In this document: piece after piece, positions 42,001-57,000 of the stretch
How the letters are laid out: each line of letters opens with the position of its first letter
Position numbering within the stretch: position 1 is the stretch's first letter
Origin: Norana najaformis
Taxonomy: Eukaryota > Annelida > Clitellata > Crassiclitellata > Hormogastridae
Length of the DNA: 64,000 nt
Direction of reading: 5' to 3'
Assembly: GCA_964023275.1 (NCBI GenBank)
Contig: OZ029927.1
Coordinates: forward strand, 7,953,062-8,017,061
Notes under the pieces: model-generated
What the model was told of the DNA's origin: nothing
The model's input: the letters and a program-made list of their open reading frames with translations, nothing else
The model's database searches: none
Translations under genes and position numbers: made by a program

Positions 42001-45000
42001 GGCAAGACAAAGCAGGGAAAGACTTGGCAGAACAAGCAAACCTTGGCAAGACAAAGCAGGGCTAAGCTAGGCATTTCTTGATTCTTTGATATTTAGCAAT
42101 GGTGGAGACTGGCACAGTGTTAGGTTGAGGCATCTTCCAGTTTAAGCACAGCTGCGTTTCTTCTTACTTTCAGAAGGTAGTGTAATTACACTTCTTAATT
42201 AGAATCATTGTTGTCAACGATGCATGATTAAGGTGTGATTACAAGCACGATAATCTAGTGATTAATTAATGTGTTGGGCTGTCGATAGTAAGATCGACAG
42301 TTAAAATCTCCACTAGAGCGGAAAGATGTTTCGAGTTTCTGTTTAACTTGCGCCCCCTAGTCAACTTAGCTATAAAATGAATACACTGACTGTATGCTTT
42401 CAGTGGATAGGTAAGGCGGCAAGGTAGAGGACTGGCCACCCATCCTTATATGCCGAGGCTGAGGCAGATGAAGTCGCTAGGATTTCACGCCTGTGACTGC
42501 CTCTCAGTGCAAACTGCTGTAACCTTGCTCTGAATTTTCGTTTCATTTTCTAGAGAATCGTGATCCAGAAAGTGTTTCGCACGTACTTGTATGTTGCCTT
42601 GAACGAGCTTCCAACCGATCCAGTCATTGATGAGTTTATTTACTTTGTGAGGACATCGGAGGACATGATCCCTCTGCCAAACAGCATGGATGAGGCCGTC
42701 AGCATCCTGCCCAATCACGTCGAAATCGGTTACTTTAATGGACAGTCACTGCTTGCTCTGGAACAACTTATTACACAGGTCAGCAAGTGCTGTGGATATG
42801 TGGTGTTAGTTGCTACTCTCACTCTTAAAATTGCAAAAAACATGGTATTGATTGACGTTTAGAAGATCCCAAGGCTTTTGAGAGGTGTGGGAAATATGTT
42901 GATGCTTAGTAGTGGCTTGTGTTACAGTACAGGTTGAGGTGGAGGTTCGGTGTTCATAAACTATTGTGCTGTGGAAATGTTTGGTTAGATTTCATTGTTG
43001 TACTGGTTAGGGTTTTTGCGAGACTTAGAAACAAGCTATGTAAATGATTGACTCTCTTTGCTGTTCTGGTTTTTAGAAACTTATAATTGTGTTATAAGAA
43101 TGATTGCTGTGTTGTTACCTGCAGGTCTATATGCCCCTGTTGTCCTTCAACCAGCAACGTAACAAGGAATCCATCAACGAACTCCGTCAGCAGTCTTCCC
43201 ACCTCAACCACGAAAAGCTGGACCGCTTGGAAGACCAGAACGGAGCTGAAACGGAGGTGGCGACTACAAGGGAGTCATATCCTTCTCTCCTACGAGACGA
43301 ATTCATCATCAACATGCAGAAGTTTGCGACAGGCATCAAACGTACGGTTCTGCAGATCGAGGGCGAAGTTCGACTCGAGGTTCCTGACCTCATTCTTAGT
43401 GAAAAACTTGAAGAGAACCTTCGAAATGAAGAACTGCGCCACCTGGTGGTCGAGAGCTGCAACAAATGGTCTAAGCTCATCAGCGATGCGTTGGACGCAT
43501 TACAGAAGAAGACTCCGCAGGGGAACGGCCCTCTGGCCGAGATCGATTACTGGCGCGAGCGAAATGCCGGACTGAGTGCACTTTCTGAGCAGCTGAAGAC
43601 GCCAAAAGTTGTCCAGCTGCTGGAACTGTACACACACTTTGAAAACTCGAACTCGTTTGACTACCTGAAGCAAGACTTGAATAAGTTTTACATCGAGGCG
43701 AAAGACAACGTGCGATTTCTGTCAACGCTTGAAAGACATTTTAAGAACGTGACACACGGCGCATCGTTCCAGTCGGTCATCGACACGCTTCCGTCGATGA
43801 TGAATGCGCTGCGGATGGTCTGGATCATCTCGCGTCACTACAACCGTGACGAGAGAATGGTTCCGCTGATGGAACGCATTGCCTGGGAACTGGTGGAACG
43901 CGTATCCCGTGTCGTCATCATCCGAACGCTCTTTGAGTAAGTTTAAGTTGTAGTTTTAGTTTCACAGCTGCAGGCAACAACACAGCAGTCTGTTACCATA
44001 ATATCTGTACTCCATGCTGAGAGACACTCCACTGATAGACTACCGTGCCACAATGTTCAGTAGTCAAGTTAAAATTTAATCCTTTAAAATTCTTTACAGC
44101 TGTCAAAAGGTGAAACTCGAGTAACAACAGCCCACTATTAATTGGTGTGCCTAATTACTTAAAGCAACATTGCTTACTCTAACGTATTCCAGTAGCTCTG
44201 CAATAAATAACTTACATGAAGTCTAACACTTCATTTTTATATTGCCACAAAGCTGTATTCTGTGCTTGATTATAATTATGCTATAGCAGCCACTTGATTA
44301 GGTTAGGTTAAATTTTAAATTAGATTGATGGATTGGATTAGATTGAGGATGGTGGTTGCATGTGATTTTAGAGATGGTCCGGAGGAGGTTAAGCGGAAGA
44401 CGATGGAGGCGAAGAAGATGCTTGATTTGTGGAAGTCGTCCTATTTGGAAGTGCGAGCAACGATCGAGGCCTCTGGTCGAGACTCGCGTTGGGAATTTGA
44501 TCGTAAGAAGCTCTTCGATCGGACCGATCACATGTCCGTGATCTGTCAAGATCTATGCAGCATGGCTCAGGTGAGCAAGGAATCAGGCTGCGATGAGGTC
44601 ATCTGAAGTGAAGCTGTTACTGGTCCACAACTGCACACATCAGAATAGGATTTGAGAGAGAGATAGAGATAGAAAATGAGACAGAAGGACAGGGATGGAA
44701 AGAGACAGACAGACAGAGAGACACAGAGGTGGAAAGAGGGACAGAAGGACAGGGACAGACAGAGATAGAGACAGAGAGACAGAAGGACATGAATGAATAT
44801 TAAGATATTAATGTGCAAGGCATCAGGAAAAAAAATTTTTTGAATACGAGGCACGGTCAGTTGCTCAGAGGGAGATGGCCAGTAGCAAAGGAAGAAAGGA
44901 CCTGATTGATAAAGGAATGTTGTTCCAATTCATGGGCGAGGCAGAAAAAAAGGCTTGTTCCCCAATGACTTTGCCCACGAGACAGAGAGATTTAGAATAT

Positions 45001-48000
45001 ACTGTTTCTGAAAATACAGTGTGCTTTAAAATTTAGATGGACGGACAAACAGACACAGACAGACAGACAAAGACAGGTAGACATGCATTGAAAGAGATTA
45101 TCGTTTCTTCAAGTGACTGTGCTTTGAAATTCAGGTGCTTGAGGAGTTCTACAACATCTTTGGACCAGAGCTGAAGGCCGTCACGGGTGATCCAAAGCGC
45201 ATTGAGGACGTGCTGAAGAGAGTTGATGCCCTTGTGACACCAATCACAGAGGTAAGAGATCTATTAATCTCGTCCAGTCTTTATCTCATCTAGTCTAATC
45301 TAATCTAATCAAATTCTACATTTTAGTCTAAATTTATCTAACATAATCTAGTGAGTTTTGTTATCTGCATTGGTTAAAGTGTATGTCAAGGCGACCTTGT
45401 GAGTGAGGATGCTGGTTCGCCTAACGATCATGGCTTATTTCAGTGATTTGAATCTCAGACTGACATGGTTCTTACACGGGGGCCTTAAATGGCGTGGTGC
45501 TCATTCAGATTGGGGATCATTTTGTGAAGGATGTCACCCGATACACTGATAGAAAAATGAGCAGGGTCAAGGCCGTGCAGCTGCTATAGAAAAATGTGTA
45601 CATTTACTTTTATTTGGATATATTTTCGGCCCAGTGTAGTTGGCCTGGCCATAAGAGTTAATTTTAACTTTCTCAGCTAGATGAGGTTCGATAATCTAAA
45701 TGGACGAAATCTTATCCCATCTAAATGAACAGAGTGCTTTGATCTGTTACTAGCTTAATTGTAATTGTAATTGTAATGTGACATTTATAAAGTGCCACTT
45801 CAAGAATAAACTCATCACAGGTGCTCAACTTAGTTCAGTTTAACATGAGCTCCTGTAACGTAATTCAAGCTTCTCTTTTCTAATCTAGCAAAAACAATGT
45901 TCTTCTTTCAACTATGGATTCACTAAGGCTTTTTAACTAATCCAGTCTGATCTAAAGACTTCCATCTTACCTTTAGCCTTAGGCATAAGACATTAGATCT
46001 GTTCACTGTTATGTAATGATGGTTGATTAATCTTATGAATCAATAAATTAATAATAAATTAATAAATTAACAAACTAAATTTTATTAAATTTATTCATTT
46101 ATGATGCAAGAGGCTTTTAATATATATACTTACTTGCTAATAATTATTATTTATGGATTTTATGTAGCATGGTACTTTAGACAGAATTCTTGTGGTTTTA
46201 GGTTCGTTTCGACGTTTTCTCACTGAAACACAAGGACAACTGGAAAATCGTGAAGGAACAGTTCTACAACGAAGTCTCAGCCATCGAAAGTGAAGCCAAG
46301 AAGTTCATCGATGAGTCGTTTAAGACATTGCGCTCGGCCGAAGGTGCCTTTGACATGCTGATGAAATTCAAGCACATCCGGTCGCGAGAGGCGATCAACT
46401 CGCAGCTGATGAGGAAATTCAATGACATTCTGCTCCAGTATGGAAAGGAAGTGGATCTGATGGATCATCTGTTCAAAGAGGGTAACAAGTCGCCGCCCGT
46501 CTTCCGAAACCAGCCGCCTGTCGCTGGTGCCATCTATTGGGAGAAGTCGCTTTTCCATCGGATGAAGCACACGATCATTCGATTCATGACGCTGGAGGCA
46601 ATGATGCAGACTGAACAGGGAAAGGCTGTAAGCATATTAAAGCATCATGTTTTTCAGTCTCTCAGTTCTTTGATGTTATTCAAGTCTAAAGACTTTGAGA
46701 GTCGTCTGTTTCAACTTGCTTACCCAATGCAGCCTGTTTCTGGTTTCCCTGATCCAGTTTTGACTGGCTTCTCCAACTGATTATGATTGACTATGATTTC
46801 ATTTGAAGCGACCATTGATTGGTGCTTTTACATTGTGATAATGGCATTATAGAAGTCTTTCAATTAGATCAATTAGCATTTAATCATAATTGTAAACTCA
46901 AAAATTTCTGAAGTGCTCCTTAAAAGCTAAGTGCAGTACACTTTGTTTATTTACGAGGACTGCATCATGTAAGAGAGGTTTTCCAGAGCTACCTTGTGAA
47001 GAAGAAGATCTGGGTGCCAGGAGGCAAGAGAGAGACAGAGAGAGACAGAGAGAGACAGAGAGACAGAGAGAGGACCCAGAGGAGCCATTGTGGTGGGTTG
47101 GTGGGTTGATATAGATTGAGAGAAATGGAGAGCTTATTATGGGCATATCCCTTTTGAAGGCACAGCCCATTTGCTTGTGAAGTTAGGGAAGTGTTTACCT
47201 GATATTATCACTAAATTCCAAATCAAATTAAAGTAGCACAAACTGACAATTTTTACACCAGAAGTTGTATAACCAGCTGCCAAAGGGTCTGAAACTCAGA
47301 AAGAACGATTTGTCTATTTAACCCAGAAATGACAATTTGCCCAGTTACAGCGTGCATGGTAAGGTAAATGGATAACATTTGAAGGTCCACTCATTATTGG
47401 GTCTTTTCTTGGCCTTTGTGTCAAGGCCTCTGGCCATGTGCTTGGCAGTGAGCAATATAACCTTGACGAGGACAGTGGCCTTGATTGTCTTAACATTAGC
47501 AACTCTGACCATGGTATTTCTAACACAGTGTCACGTTGCTATCTGCAGTCGCGTGCGAAGTACCTGAGCGTGGCAAAGCAGATGAGAGCCTACGAGGAGC
47601 AGCTGTACGAACAGTGGCGTCTGCAGGTCGAGGCAGTTCTTCCATCGCTTCTCAAACGCAATCTCCTTGCTAAGCCAGACAGGGCTGCATCTGAAAAAGC
47701 AGAAGACATGGATTTGGACAAAGTGGAATCTGAAACTGGTTTGTGTTTTATTTCAGTTTGATTTGAAGCCATTTAATCTGATATAAAGACTTCTGTAGCA
47801 CAGTTATCATGATGTGCAAGGCATCAGTTGATGGCTGCTTCAAGTGAAAATCGCAGTAAAAAATCATCCGTTTTGAGAATCCAGGTTGAATTCCAATAGG
47901 TCAGAAAAATCTGAAGCCAGGCTATGGTGGATAAACAAGTTGAAAGAGGTGAATTTTTACTTTAAGCCTGAATGACATCAAAGAATTGCAGAACAAATTG

Positions 48001-51000
48001 AACAGGGCGGTGAATTCCTAAGCCTTAGACCAGCAATTTATTGACTAAACATTGCTAAACCTCATAATCAATGCAGATAGCAGCAATCAGAAAAGAAATT
48101 GAAGGGATTATTTTGAGTTTGAGTTGTTTGATTCCGAAGTAATTATATTTTATGATTTTTTCCAGATAGAGATTAGATTTGACTAATGTTTAGATTAAAA
48201 AGAAACATAGAATAAAGTTTTGTTAAGAACTCCACTGATTGATTGATCATGAAAAGGCAGAGATGGGCTTACATGAAAATCAAAGGAAGAGCTCAAAAGG
48301 GACCTCATATCTGGCTAACATAGCTGCCTTGTTTCAGTTTATGAATTGACAAACAATGACTTTATCAATGTGATAAGAAACGCTAACTTTAAAGATGAGT
48401 ACATGTGTATTAAAGCTCAGAATGGAGTTTGGATTCAAGTTTAAATTTTATGGAAGTTTAGGTTAGGTTTGGCATAATTTACGCCAGTGGATGGACGTAT
48501 GGATTGCTGAAAGAATCGATTAATGAATACATAAAAGCAAGAAAAATTTGAAGATTGCAAAGGTTGCAGTCATTGTAATTCATTGTTATCCTCAACCATA
48601 ATTGCTTGTGAGTGTTGTATTTCTTGTTACCTGCTGTGTTATGTGTAGATGTTCAAGACTCGATGTCTGTGTCAGGTGGAGTATAAAATCTGTGCAAAAT
48701 GATAACAGATTTGCTTTCTTTCTAACATTATATCTTTCAGTTTTATCTGGCTTTCAGTCTCTAAATCTGTTTCTGCCTTTGAAATGTACCAGAAATTCTC
48801 TGTCTACCAAAATTTCTTTGACGATATTGAACTGTATTTATAATGCCATACAATGTTTTTGATTTTAGACACTTGATATGTTGTGTTTGCACATTAAATA
48901 GTACTAACCATTGATTGGATAATATTTTGGTGTGGTTTATATGGATGTAGTTTTAACATGTGTTAAAACATTTCTCTCAGTAGTTATCATAATGAAAGCA
49001 TTCATTGAGCTCCTGTCATTTTATTCTGAATATTTTAAAATTAAACTTTATTTTCGAGTTGTTTAAAAAAATTTTCAGTGCTGCCATAATATATTTTAAT
49101 GTTTATGTTATTGTAAAGGCTTTAGTTTTTATCTGCTTGTATATTTCTTGTTCTGTCTGTTTCTGTACTAACCCAAAGTTATGTTTTTTCTAGAATGCCT
49201 TTTAAAATTTCACTTTTATATTCAAAATTTTTCCTGCATTCTCTTCACGGCTTTGTGGAAGAGAATTTGAATGGGCTTTTAAGTCTTCTGTCATTGTCTG
49301 TCTGTGTGCAACTAGTTAATTAAGTTAAAGATGGGTCAACAACAGTCCATTGTGCAGGAATGGACTGTCAGCAAAGAGGTCGGGGGTTCAGATTGCACCA
49401 GACGTAGAGGTGTTTCGAAATTTATGCTCTGCTTGCGGCTCGTGGCAAACTCAGCTTTAAAATGAGTACACTGTTGGTAGGAGGATCAGACGGCATGGAA
49501 GAGGACTGGCCATCAACCTCATTTTCTGAGAAGAATTTGCAGTACTAACAGTTCATAACCATGGTTAGCTGTTGGAGTTAACTTGAGGAACTGTATCGTT
49601 TTCTCTTCTTATTCAGACAAAACAAGGATCGACCACAACAGTAGAGAAAATTCCCAGTAGTAAAATTATTCAGACTGTTTGGATAGTGCACAGAAAGTTT
49701 TCTGTAGTTCATTGACGTCAAACTTGAGGAGTAGAGGGGAAAGTCTAGCGAGCTTAGACAATCCACCTGGGAATGTAATTAGAGAAAGAAGTTGGAGATA
49801 CCTAACTGCTGGGGATATCCAGCAAATGTTTTATTAGTTGAAATAACGTAAACAATTGGTGAAATGTTTGTAGGTCACCAGAAGGAGATCAAGTACATCG
49901 TTGACTTTGATCCTCTTCTGGCAACAATAATTTCTGAAACGAAATATCTCGAACAGCTTGGACTCGTGGTTCCAGAATTGGCACGGAACGTCGCTCTCCA
50001 GGTATTTACGTTGTCTGAGATTTAAAATGTGCTTATGACTTGTAAGGTTAGCTAAGGAGATAAAGTAATTGGTCTTTTACTCTATGCCTTTGTTAGCAGC
50101 ATATGTGGTAAGGTAGCCCATCATTACCTGCTTGCATACCTCTGTCAACAGTAGTCCTTGAAGTGTAATAGTATGCTCAAGATTTCTACAGCGCCCAAAG
50201 AAAGCTAAGTTGTGGGAACCAGCTTATTCACAGTTGACTAGATAGGTCCTTAAATGATAAGCTGCACCAGTTTCAAATGAACTAAATGAATTTTGCACTG
50301 GCATGTAACCCATTTTGTCGGATTTTAAATGTTCAGTTAACCGCATATTTGTTTGTAGAAGATCGTCAAAACTGAATTTTTATTAGTACACCAGACACTT
50401 CTTGTAACAAACTTTATTTTAACAATGAGTTCTGATATAACACGGTTGGGTACATGGGTCCCAAATTTGTTTCAGCTTTACAAGGCAACCTCATTATAGC
50501 AGAATGTTGTTATGTTTCTTGTTATGGCCCCAAAGACAGTATTATGAGGAGTTTTTGGTGTAGTTGAGAGAGGCCTCTTTAGCCTAATAACTTATTTCTT
50601 CTGGAATCTATCCTTCTGTACTTTTTAAACTGTAAAATCTTGAACAAATATATCATGTTCTGTGACTCCTTGTTTGTTGAATCTAAGAAGTCTCTGGTGC
50701 CAAGGTGATATGTGAATTGTAATTGCAATCTCCAGTTTTCTTTACTGCCCAGAAAGCCAAGTTGTGGAAACCTGCTTATTCACAGATGCTTCTTAGCCTA
50801 AAACAAAATTGTTGAGGCAGGTGTGGTTAGATTTGGTTCCAAGATCAGGTAGGTAGACAGGCGGACTGCTGCAGTGGATGGTGTTTGGAATTGGAGAGGC
50901 TAGAAAGATTAGGAATTAGGATAGAAAAGTTCAGACAGACAGATATATTCTGCGTATGTCAGCAGTTCACTACAGGACACAGGATCTTTGCTTAGTTCCT

Positions 51001-54000
51001 TACTAACTCTACTGAGCAGTCTTGAATGAATCTTGATTTTGTGAATTTTTATTTTTTATTTTTTATTTTAGGAGGAGAAGTATATCAAGTATGCTGATGG
51101 ACTGAAGAGTATGCTACACAAGTACCATGCAGTTCTGTCGTCCCTTGACAATGCCGAAGTGCGTGTCTTAGAATTGCTGATGTTTTTACATTGTCTAGCT
51201 TTGCCAGTGTAAGCACTGGCAGTTTCCATGTTGCCTTAGATGTATGTTAAGCAGTCAAGTGAAACAATGCGTGTGTGCATTGAAAGACTGTCTGATGTAT
51301 GTAAGTGTAATCATAATTGTAAACTTGAAATTTCTACATTGCCCAGCAAAAGCTAAGTCACAGAAACTAGTGTATTCACATAGTCACACTTAATCAAAAC
51401 AAGATCATTAGGCAGGAGGGCTATATATGCGTTGGTTGGGCTCCACATTTGTATGTGAGACCGCCACTGGTGACTTTTCTAGTTATCTTTGCATTGTTTT
51501 GTTTACTGACATACTTTCTGTTGTTAATGACATTTAGCATCATTAGGCCAGATTTGGTAGTTTTAGTAAATTTTGTGAGGTACTTAAAGGTGCTATGTCA
51601 GACATTGTAATTGTAATTAGTAACTTCTGTTGCACTGGTGTCTAATACGCAAGCATTAACCAGTGGTGCATCAAAGTCAAGCCGCAATCAGGTCAGTATC
51701 CAGAAGGTCCGTCCAGTGGGACAGAGAGGCAGCCTACCTTGGATAAGCAGAAAAAGATAAGTCTTAAGTTGAGAACAGAATGACACAAGAGACTGAGCGG
51801 AACGAACAGACACAGGGAGGGAATTCCACAATTTTGGTCCAGCAACCGAAAATGCTCATTTACCAAGAACAGTTCTAGCCCAAGGTATGACCAGAGAAAG
51901 ACAATCAGATGACCTTGCGGAATAATGGTAAGTCTGGGGAATGAGGACTGATATTAAGTATTTTGGTTGGCCAAAGTTTAGACCTAGAGAACAAACTAAC
52001 TACGTATGTTCGGAAGCCAATTAGTTTGAATGCTTGCCATGTAACACAGAGCATGCGGATTCATTTCTTCCACAAGACGGTTAATGTGCAGGGACCTTGA
52101 GCAATTTCTTCACTCACAATTGCCCAACGCTGTCGATTGATGCTTAGTCATTAGATAGTGGCACTTAATAAATGCAGAAACAATGATTATATGGGCCAGA
52201 ACACTTATGCAGTACCTTGTAAGGCACTTTTTGCCAGTCTAAATGTTATTGTGGTTCAATAAGAATGAAAAGTTCATCTGCAGGTGAATGAAGCCCAAAT
52301 AACAGGACAAGTCTCTCTCGCACACACGTAGAACAATGGGCAAATGGATTCTAATCCATGACGTTTTTGATGTGTCTTTCTGTTACTAGGTGGAGCTTCT
52401 TGAGAGTCACATAAAGGAACTGAAGCGAGTTCTTTATCCAGGCGCTCGCCGGCTCAACTGGAATGCGCTTGGAATAAGCGACTTCATTGCGAAATGCGAT
52501 GCGGTGAGTTCTTGACTTTGGTCTTGTGATTGATAACATGGCAGTCCTTTCACCTCCAGCATTTGAAGCTAGACATGATGTTAGACATAACTTACTTTGT
52601 ATTTGTTTAAAATGCTTATTATGCATGCTTTGCCAATAAGCACAATGTGCTAGTAAGCACTATATGCCAATAAACCTATATGCATGCTTTGCCAATGGCA
52701 TTTTTCCATTGTTTCTGTGCTGAATAATCTTTGAATCCCAGGACAATCTTCAGACAAACAATGTTTTAATACAGTCAATAATTGCTTGCCCTGACTTAAT
52801 AAATGCATGTATGCATGTTCTGGCCATTTATGTAGCACCTTTCAAGAATATCACAAATACACTAAAACATGGCTGTTTAACAGTTTTTACCACAATTACG
52901 CACTACTTTATGTTGCGTGGCCTTACATATTGGACGTATGTTTGCACTTTGGTGTGTGAATACTGACTTCTGTTGTGTTGATCATTTTCATGATCATGGT
53001 CTTGTGTTGTCAGGTGAGCAGCACATCTGAGGAGTTTCTCTTGAAGTGGTGCTATATAAATTTGTGATTACAATTACAGATAGCACCTTTACAATTGAAA
53101 CAATTGATACAATCGAAATTATGCTACAGTGCCATACATTTTATCTTACCTGACCATGGCTTATGTAGCCTTAGATTACTGGCTTTTTTATTTCAGAAGT
53201 TTTTATTTATCATGGCTTTATTTCTGAGATTTGAATTTCAGGGTAGCAAGGTCCATACACAGGGACCTTAACTGACACAGTACCTGTCCAAATTGGCAGT
53301 GGCGGTGAAGGAGCTCAGCTAATAAATTCATTTAAAAATGAGCAGGTTCAAGGTCACACGGTTGCTATAGACAAAGCATTATACATCTAGATAGTTTTCA
53401 GAGTGAATAATGCCTCACTGCATTTTGTTTGCGTTTCACAGGCGATCAGTAAGTTTGAGTCGATGGTCAACCAGATTCAGAAGAACGCACAGGACATAGA
53501 ACAGCGACTGGCGATGATCGAGAAAGCAAATCTCTTCAAGCCCTGTCCACTAAACAAACTCGGAGAACTTCCCAGCTGCAAGGTGAGTATCACCTCTCTT
53601 TTCCACAGATCAACAAACGAAAAGCAAAAACAACTGTTAGAACTGCAGCAGTCATAACAGAAACACTGCTTATGTCCAGTTGATTGCCTTGCACTGCACT
53701 ACTTTTGAAATGACCCTAGTTATATCAGTAACAGTGCATCGTTAACTCACTTGGGGAATAATTTTTAATAAGAAAAGTTTTGACTCTTTACATTTAAAGC
53801 GTTAATCTTATTTTTAACTAGCAGTCTACATACCAACCAAGACCAAGAAAGGGAGCTGGTCATGCGTCCATTGTCTTCTGGCAGATTTTCAAATGAAATT
53901 TCTCAGTGTCACATAAAAGCTGCGTCAGGGAGATTGTGTCAGAATGCTGCTGAGGTAGCTTATTCATAGCAAAGACTCAGGCTTTTTGGTCAGTTTTGGT

Positions 54001-57000
54001 GCCTGGTCAGAATCATGGGGTCAAGTGAGTTAATTGTTTCAGGTTACTTGTAACATAGTAAATTGTAACAGAACAATTTTTGTAGCACCTCATAAGAATC
54101 CCTCAGAAGCGTACAGATGGTTTAGATCTGGTTTATGTCATAAATGTGTGTATGCATGATTTGTAGGAGTTCTACACATTTGTGGAGCGCGAAAGAGCGA
54201 AGGACTTTGAGGTTTTGGCTCGCAAGTACCAGGCGATTGGTCCTCTGCTGACGAAGGTGGAAGGCCTCGTGGTCAACACGAACACAGGCTGTTCACCTCG
54301 GCTCCACCAGTACTACGCCTACTGGGAACAGAAGATCTACCGGTCGCTTACCACGGTATATACCTACCATGTCAACTAACAAAATTCTCAGTTTGTTTCT
54401 TGTTTAGTTATTTATTTGTTTGTTGCACTTGTTACAGTCCGTAAATCTGAATCTGAGACGCAAGAGACAACCTTTGTTACATGGAGTCTAGTCAGCAGGC
54501 TTAAACATGCAATCGTTGGATCACAGACCCAGCGCACTACCGAATGGTCCACCACAATGCATAGGACTTTGATTCTCTGTCTGTTGTTGCGACATCTTTT
54601 ATGTCTGATTGCATCAGTTTGAGGATTGATTCGGTTCGAGTCGGTCTGTGAATCAGTTCCTTGTTGATGACTGACTTTGTTTCCGCAAGAGTTTGTGAAA
54701 GTTGAAGATGAGTTGGTGTGAAGATGCATGAGAAGATTGGTGAATGTGCAGCAGAGTCTGAAGATGGAAGTTTTTAGCATCAACTTGTTGACTGAAATGA
54801 AAAGCAGGGTAAATGATGTGTTTCTTAATTGTTTAGTTGATCTTGGAGAATTTGAAAGCATTTGGTGTTGCCATGACGTCCAACATCCAACTGTTTCAAG
54901 TGGAAACGCTGCTGGCTGTTCCAGACGTAATTCTGCATCCGGTTGCCAATGAAATCTACAAAATGACGCTGCAGTGTGTTCGTGACTGCGTTGAAGGGTA
55001 AGGTTACAGCCACTAATCAGTTCTGATTTTTCTAGATGCGGTTTGCACTCTTTAGGCATACGTCTTCTGGCCAAGTCACAGCACACAGTTACTGTCATGG
55101 GCTCTCATGCCTTCCACACTGCTGCCCTCAGGGAGTGGAATCAACTACTTGTCCTCCTCTGAAAATGTAATTCATTTTCCACTTTCGGGAAATGTCTCAA
55201 ACCTCGCTATTTCTCACTGTCTTTCTAACATCTGGTTGTCCAACAAGTATCACCTGATGGCAGACTGGTCTGTACCTCAGATTCGCATTGCTACGTGACC
55301 TTGTTCACTTTAAAAGTTTTTGTAGTAATCATACATATAGCTTTGCTGATAATAAATGTAAGCATAATCTTGAAATGTCTAAACTGCTGCTTAAAAGCTA
55401 TGGTGCCTTTAAATAAACTAACTGCAGAGCACCTGGTTATCTATGGGATGTGGGCACGGCAGTGCTTGGCTTGTTATGCGGAAAGTATGGATTCAAGCCT
55501 TCTCCCCAGAGACGGTTACTGTGTAGGAACCTTGAGCAAGTCCTTCATCGATTGAAGCACAGTCATTAGATAACAGCACTTAACAAATGCAGAAATAATA
55601 AAAATGTGCAAATTCAAGGGGGTTGTCCAGTTGCAGAAAGACCTGAGAGGGAGGAAAACAGAGGGGATGGGGGTCGGATTTAGGTTGAAAAATGGGAAGA
55701 TGGCAGACTTCCCATTTTTTTAAATCAAGGTGAAACTTGAATCAGGCTTGGACTTAGATATTTTATCGTATATTTTATCTTACCCGCTATAGTTTGATTT
55801 TTTGGATTCTGCTGGGCTCCTCCAATGGATCACAGTTTTTGACTGTTGTTTCACTTGAAGCTACCGTCAGTTGATGCCTAGTGCATTTTGATAATAGTGC
55901 TGTGGAAGTCATTAGATTTGATATATTTTGTTTGATTAATATTTTTCTTCGTATTATCCGTATGTTTTATGTTTTGATAAAATTTTCTGCAGGTATCATT
56001 TTACTATTTTATGGTAGCATTGTATGCACTGTGAATTTTTCTAAAAATGTTTTACATTGTGATATTTTATTTTAAAAAATAAATGAAATTTCCTTATTTG
56101 GTTTTGCTGTTTTGTTATTAGGATCTTTTTTGTTATATTAGGTTTACAGAATCCAGTAATTTGTTGTCTTTCCAGAACGAGGCTGTTTGTTCGGTGGATG
56201 CGCGGCACTTGCCTGGAGACACCTCCACAGAAAATTCCAATGGAGGACGAACCGCATATCTTTAGCTTCTTTTCTGACATCTCGGCAAATGCAGAAGTCA
56301 TTGCCCTGGTTCAGGTGATCCAGTCAAGCATCAAGAACATGCTAACCAGTATGACTCAGTACTTGACCCGCTGGAAGAAATTCCGAGGCATCTGGAAACC
56401 AGATAAAGTGAGAGATGCTTTTTAATTGTTGCAAATTCTAAACCACATTTTTTAAACTTGTTTTTATGATTGCATTTATGTCTTGAACTTAAATTTATTT
56501 GTTTAAATTGATAGTAATGGCTGTAAACTCAGGGTGTGTGCTTATGATTCTATGGAGTTAAAACCTGAGTCACTTTCTTGCTGCCATTTAGATTCCACGT
56601 AGAGTGCGCATTTGTTGAATTTCAGGCTGTAGAATGACTTGCTCGAAATGAAACAAGCTTCTCTTACGGATTGTATTCCGATTTCAAGTATTTATTGATC
56701 ACCAATGAAATGTAACACAATTCCGGATGGGCACACATTCGGGTGTCGCTGGGTAAACCCAAAAGGAACAATAACAATCCATTGCCAGGGGCTTGCTCTA
56801 ATTACATCATGTTTTATTGAGGATGGCATCACTCTACCAAATCAAGTCAAAGAAGCTACCCAAATCTAAAACTGAACTAAAGATTCAAAACCTGAGATGT
56901 TGCAGTGAAAGGCTGAAGTGAAGCACTACTGTGCTGAGAGTGCCTTTGTAATGTTCCCAGAGCCTTTGAGAGGTTCTGAAGATGTGCTACCCTATATGAA

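Noticed and set aside
40938-42081. Several 185-378 codon open frames on both strands
   Set aside because: All are translations of the 25-bp minisatellite in DNAH10 intron 3; the unit has no stop codon on either strand.
54412-55098. 228-codon minus-strand frame
   Set aside because: It spans DNAH10 exon 15 in antisense and an inverted family E repeat; no recognisable protein.
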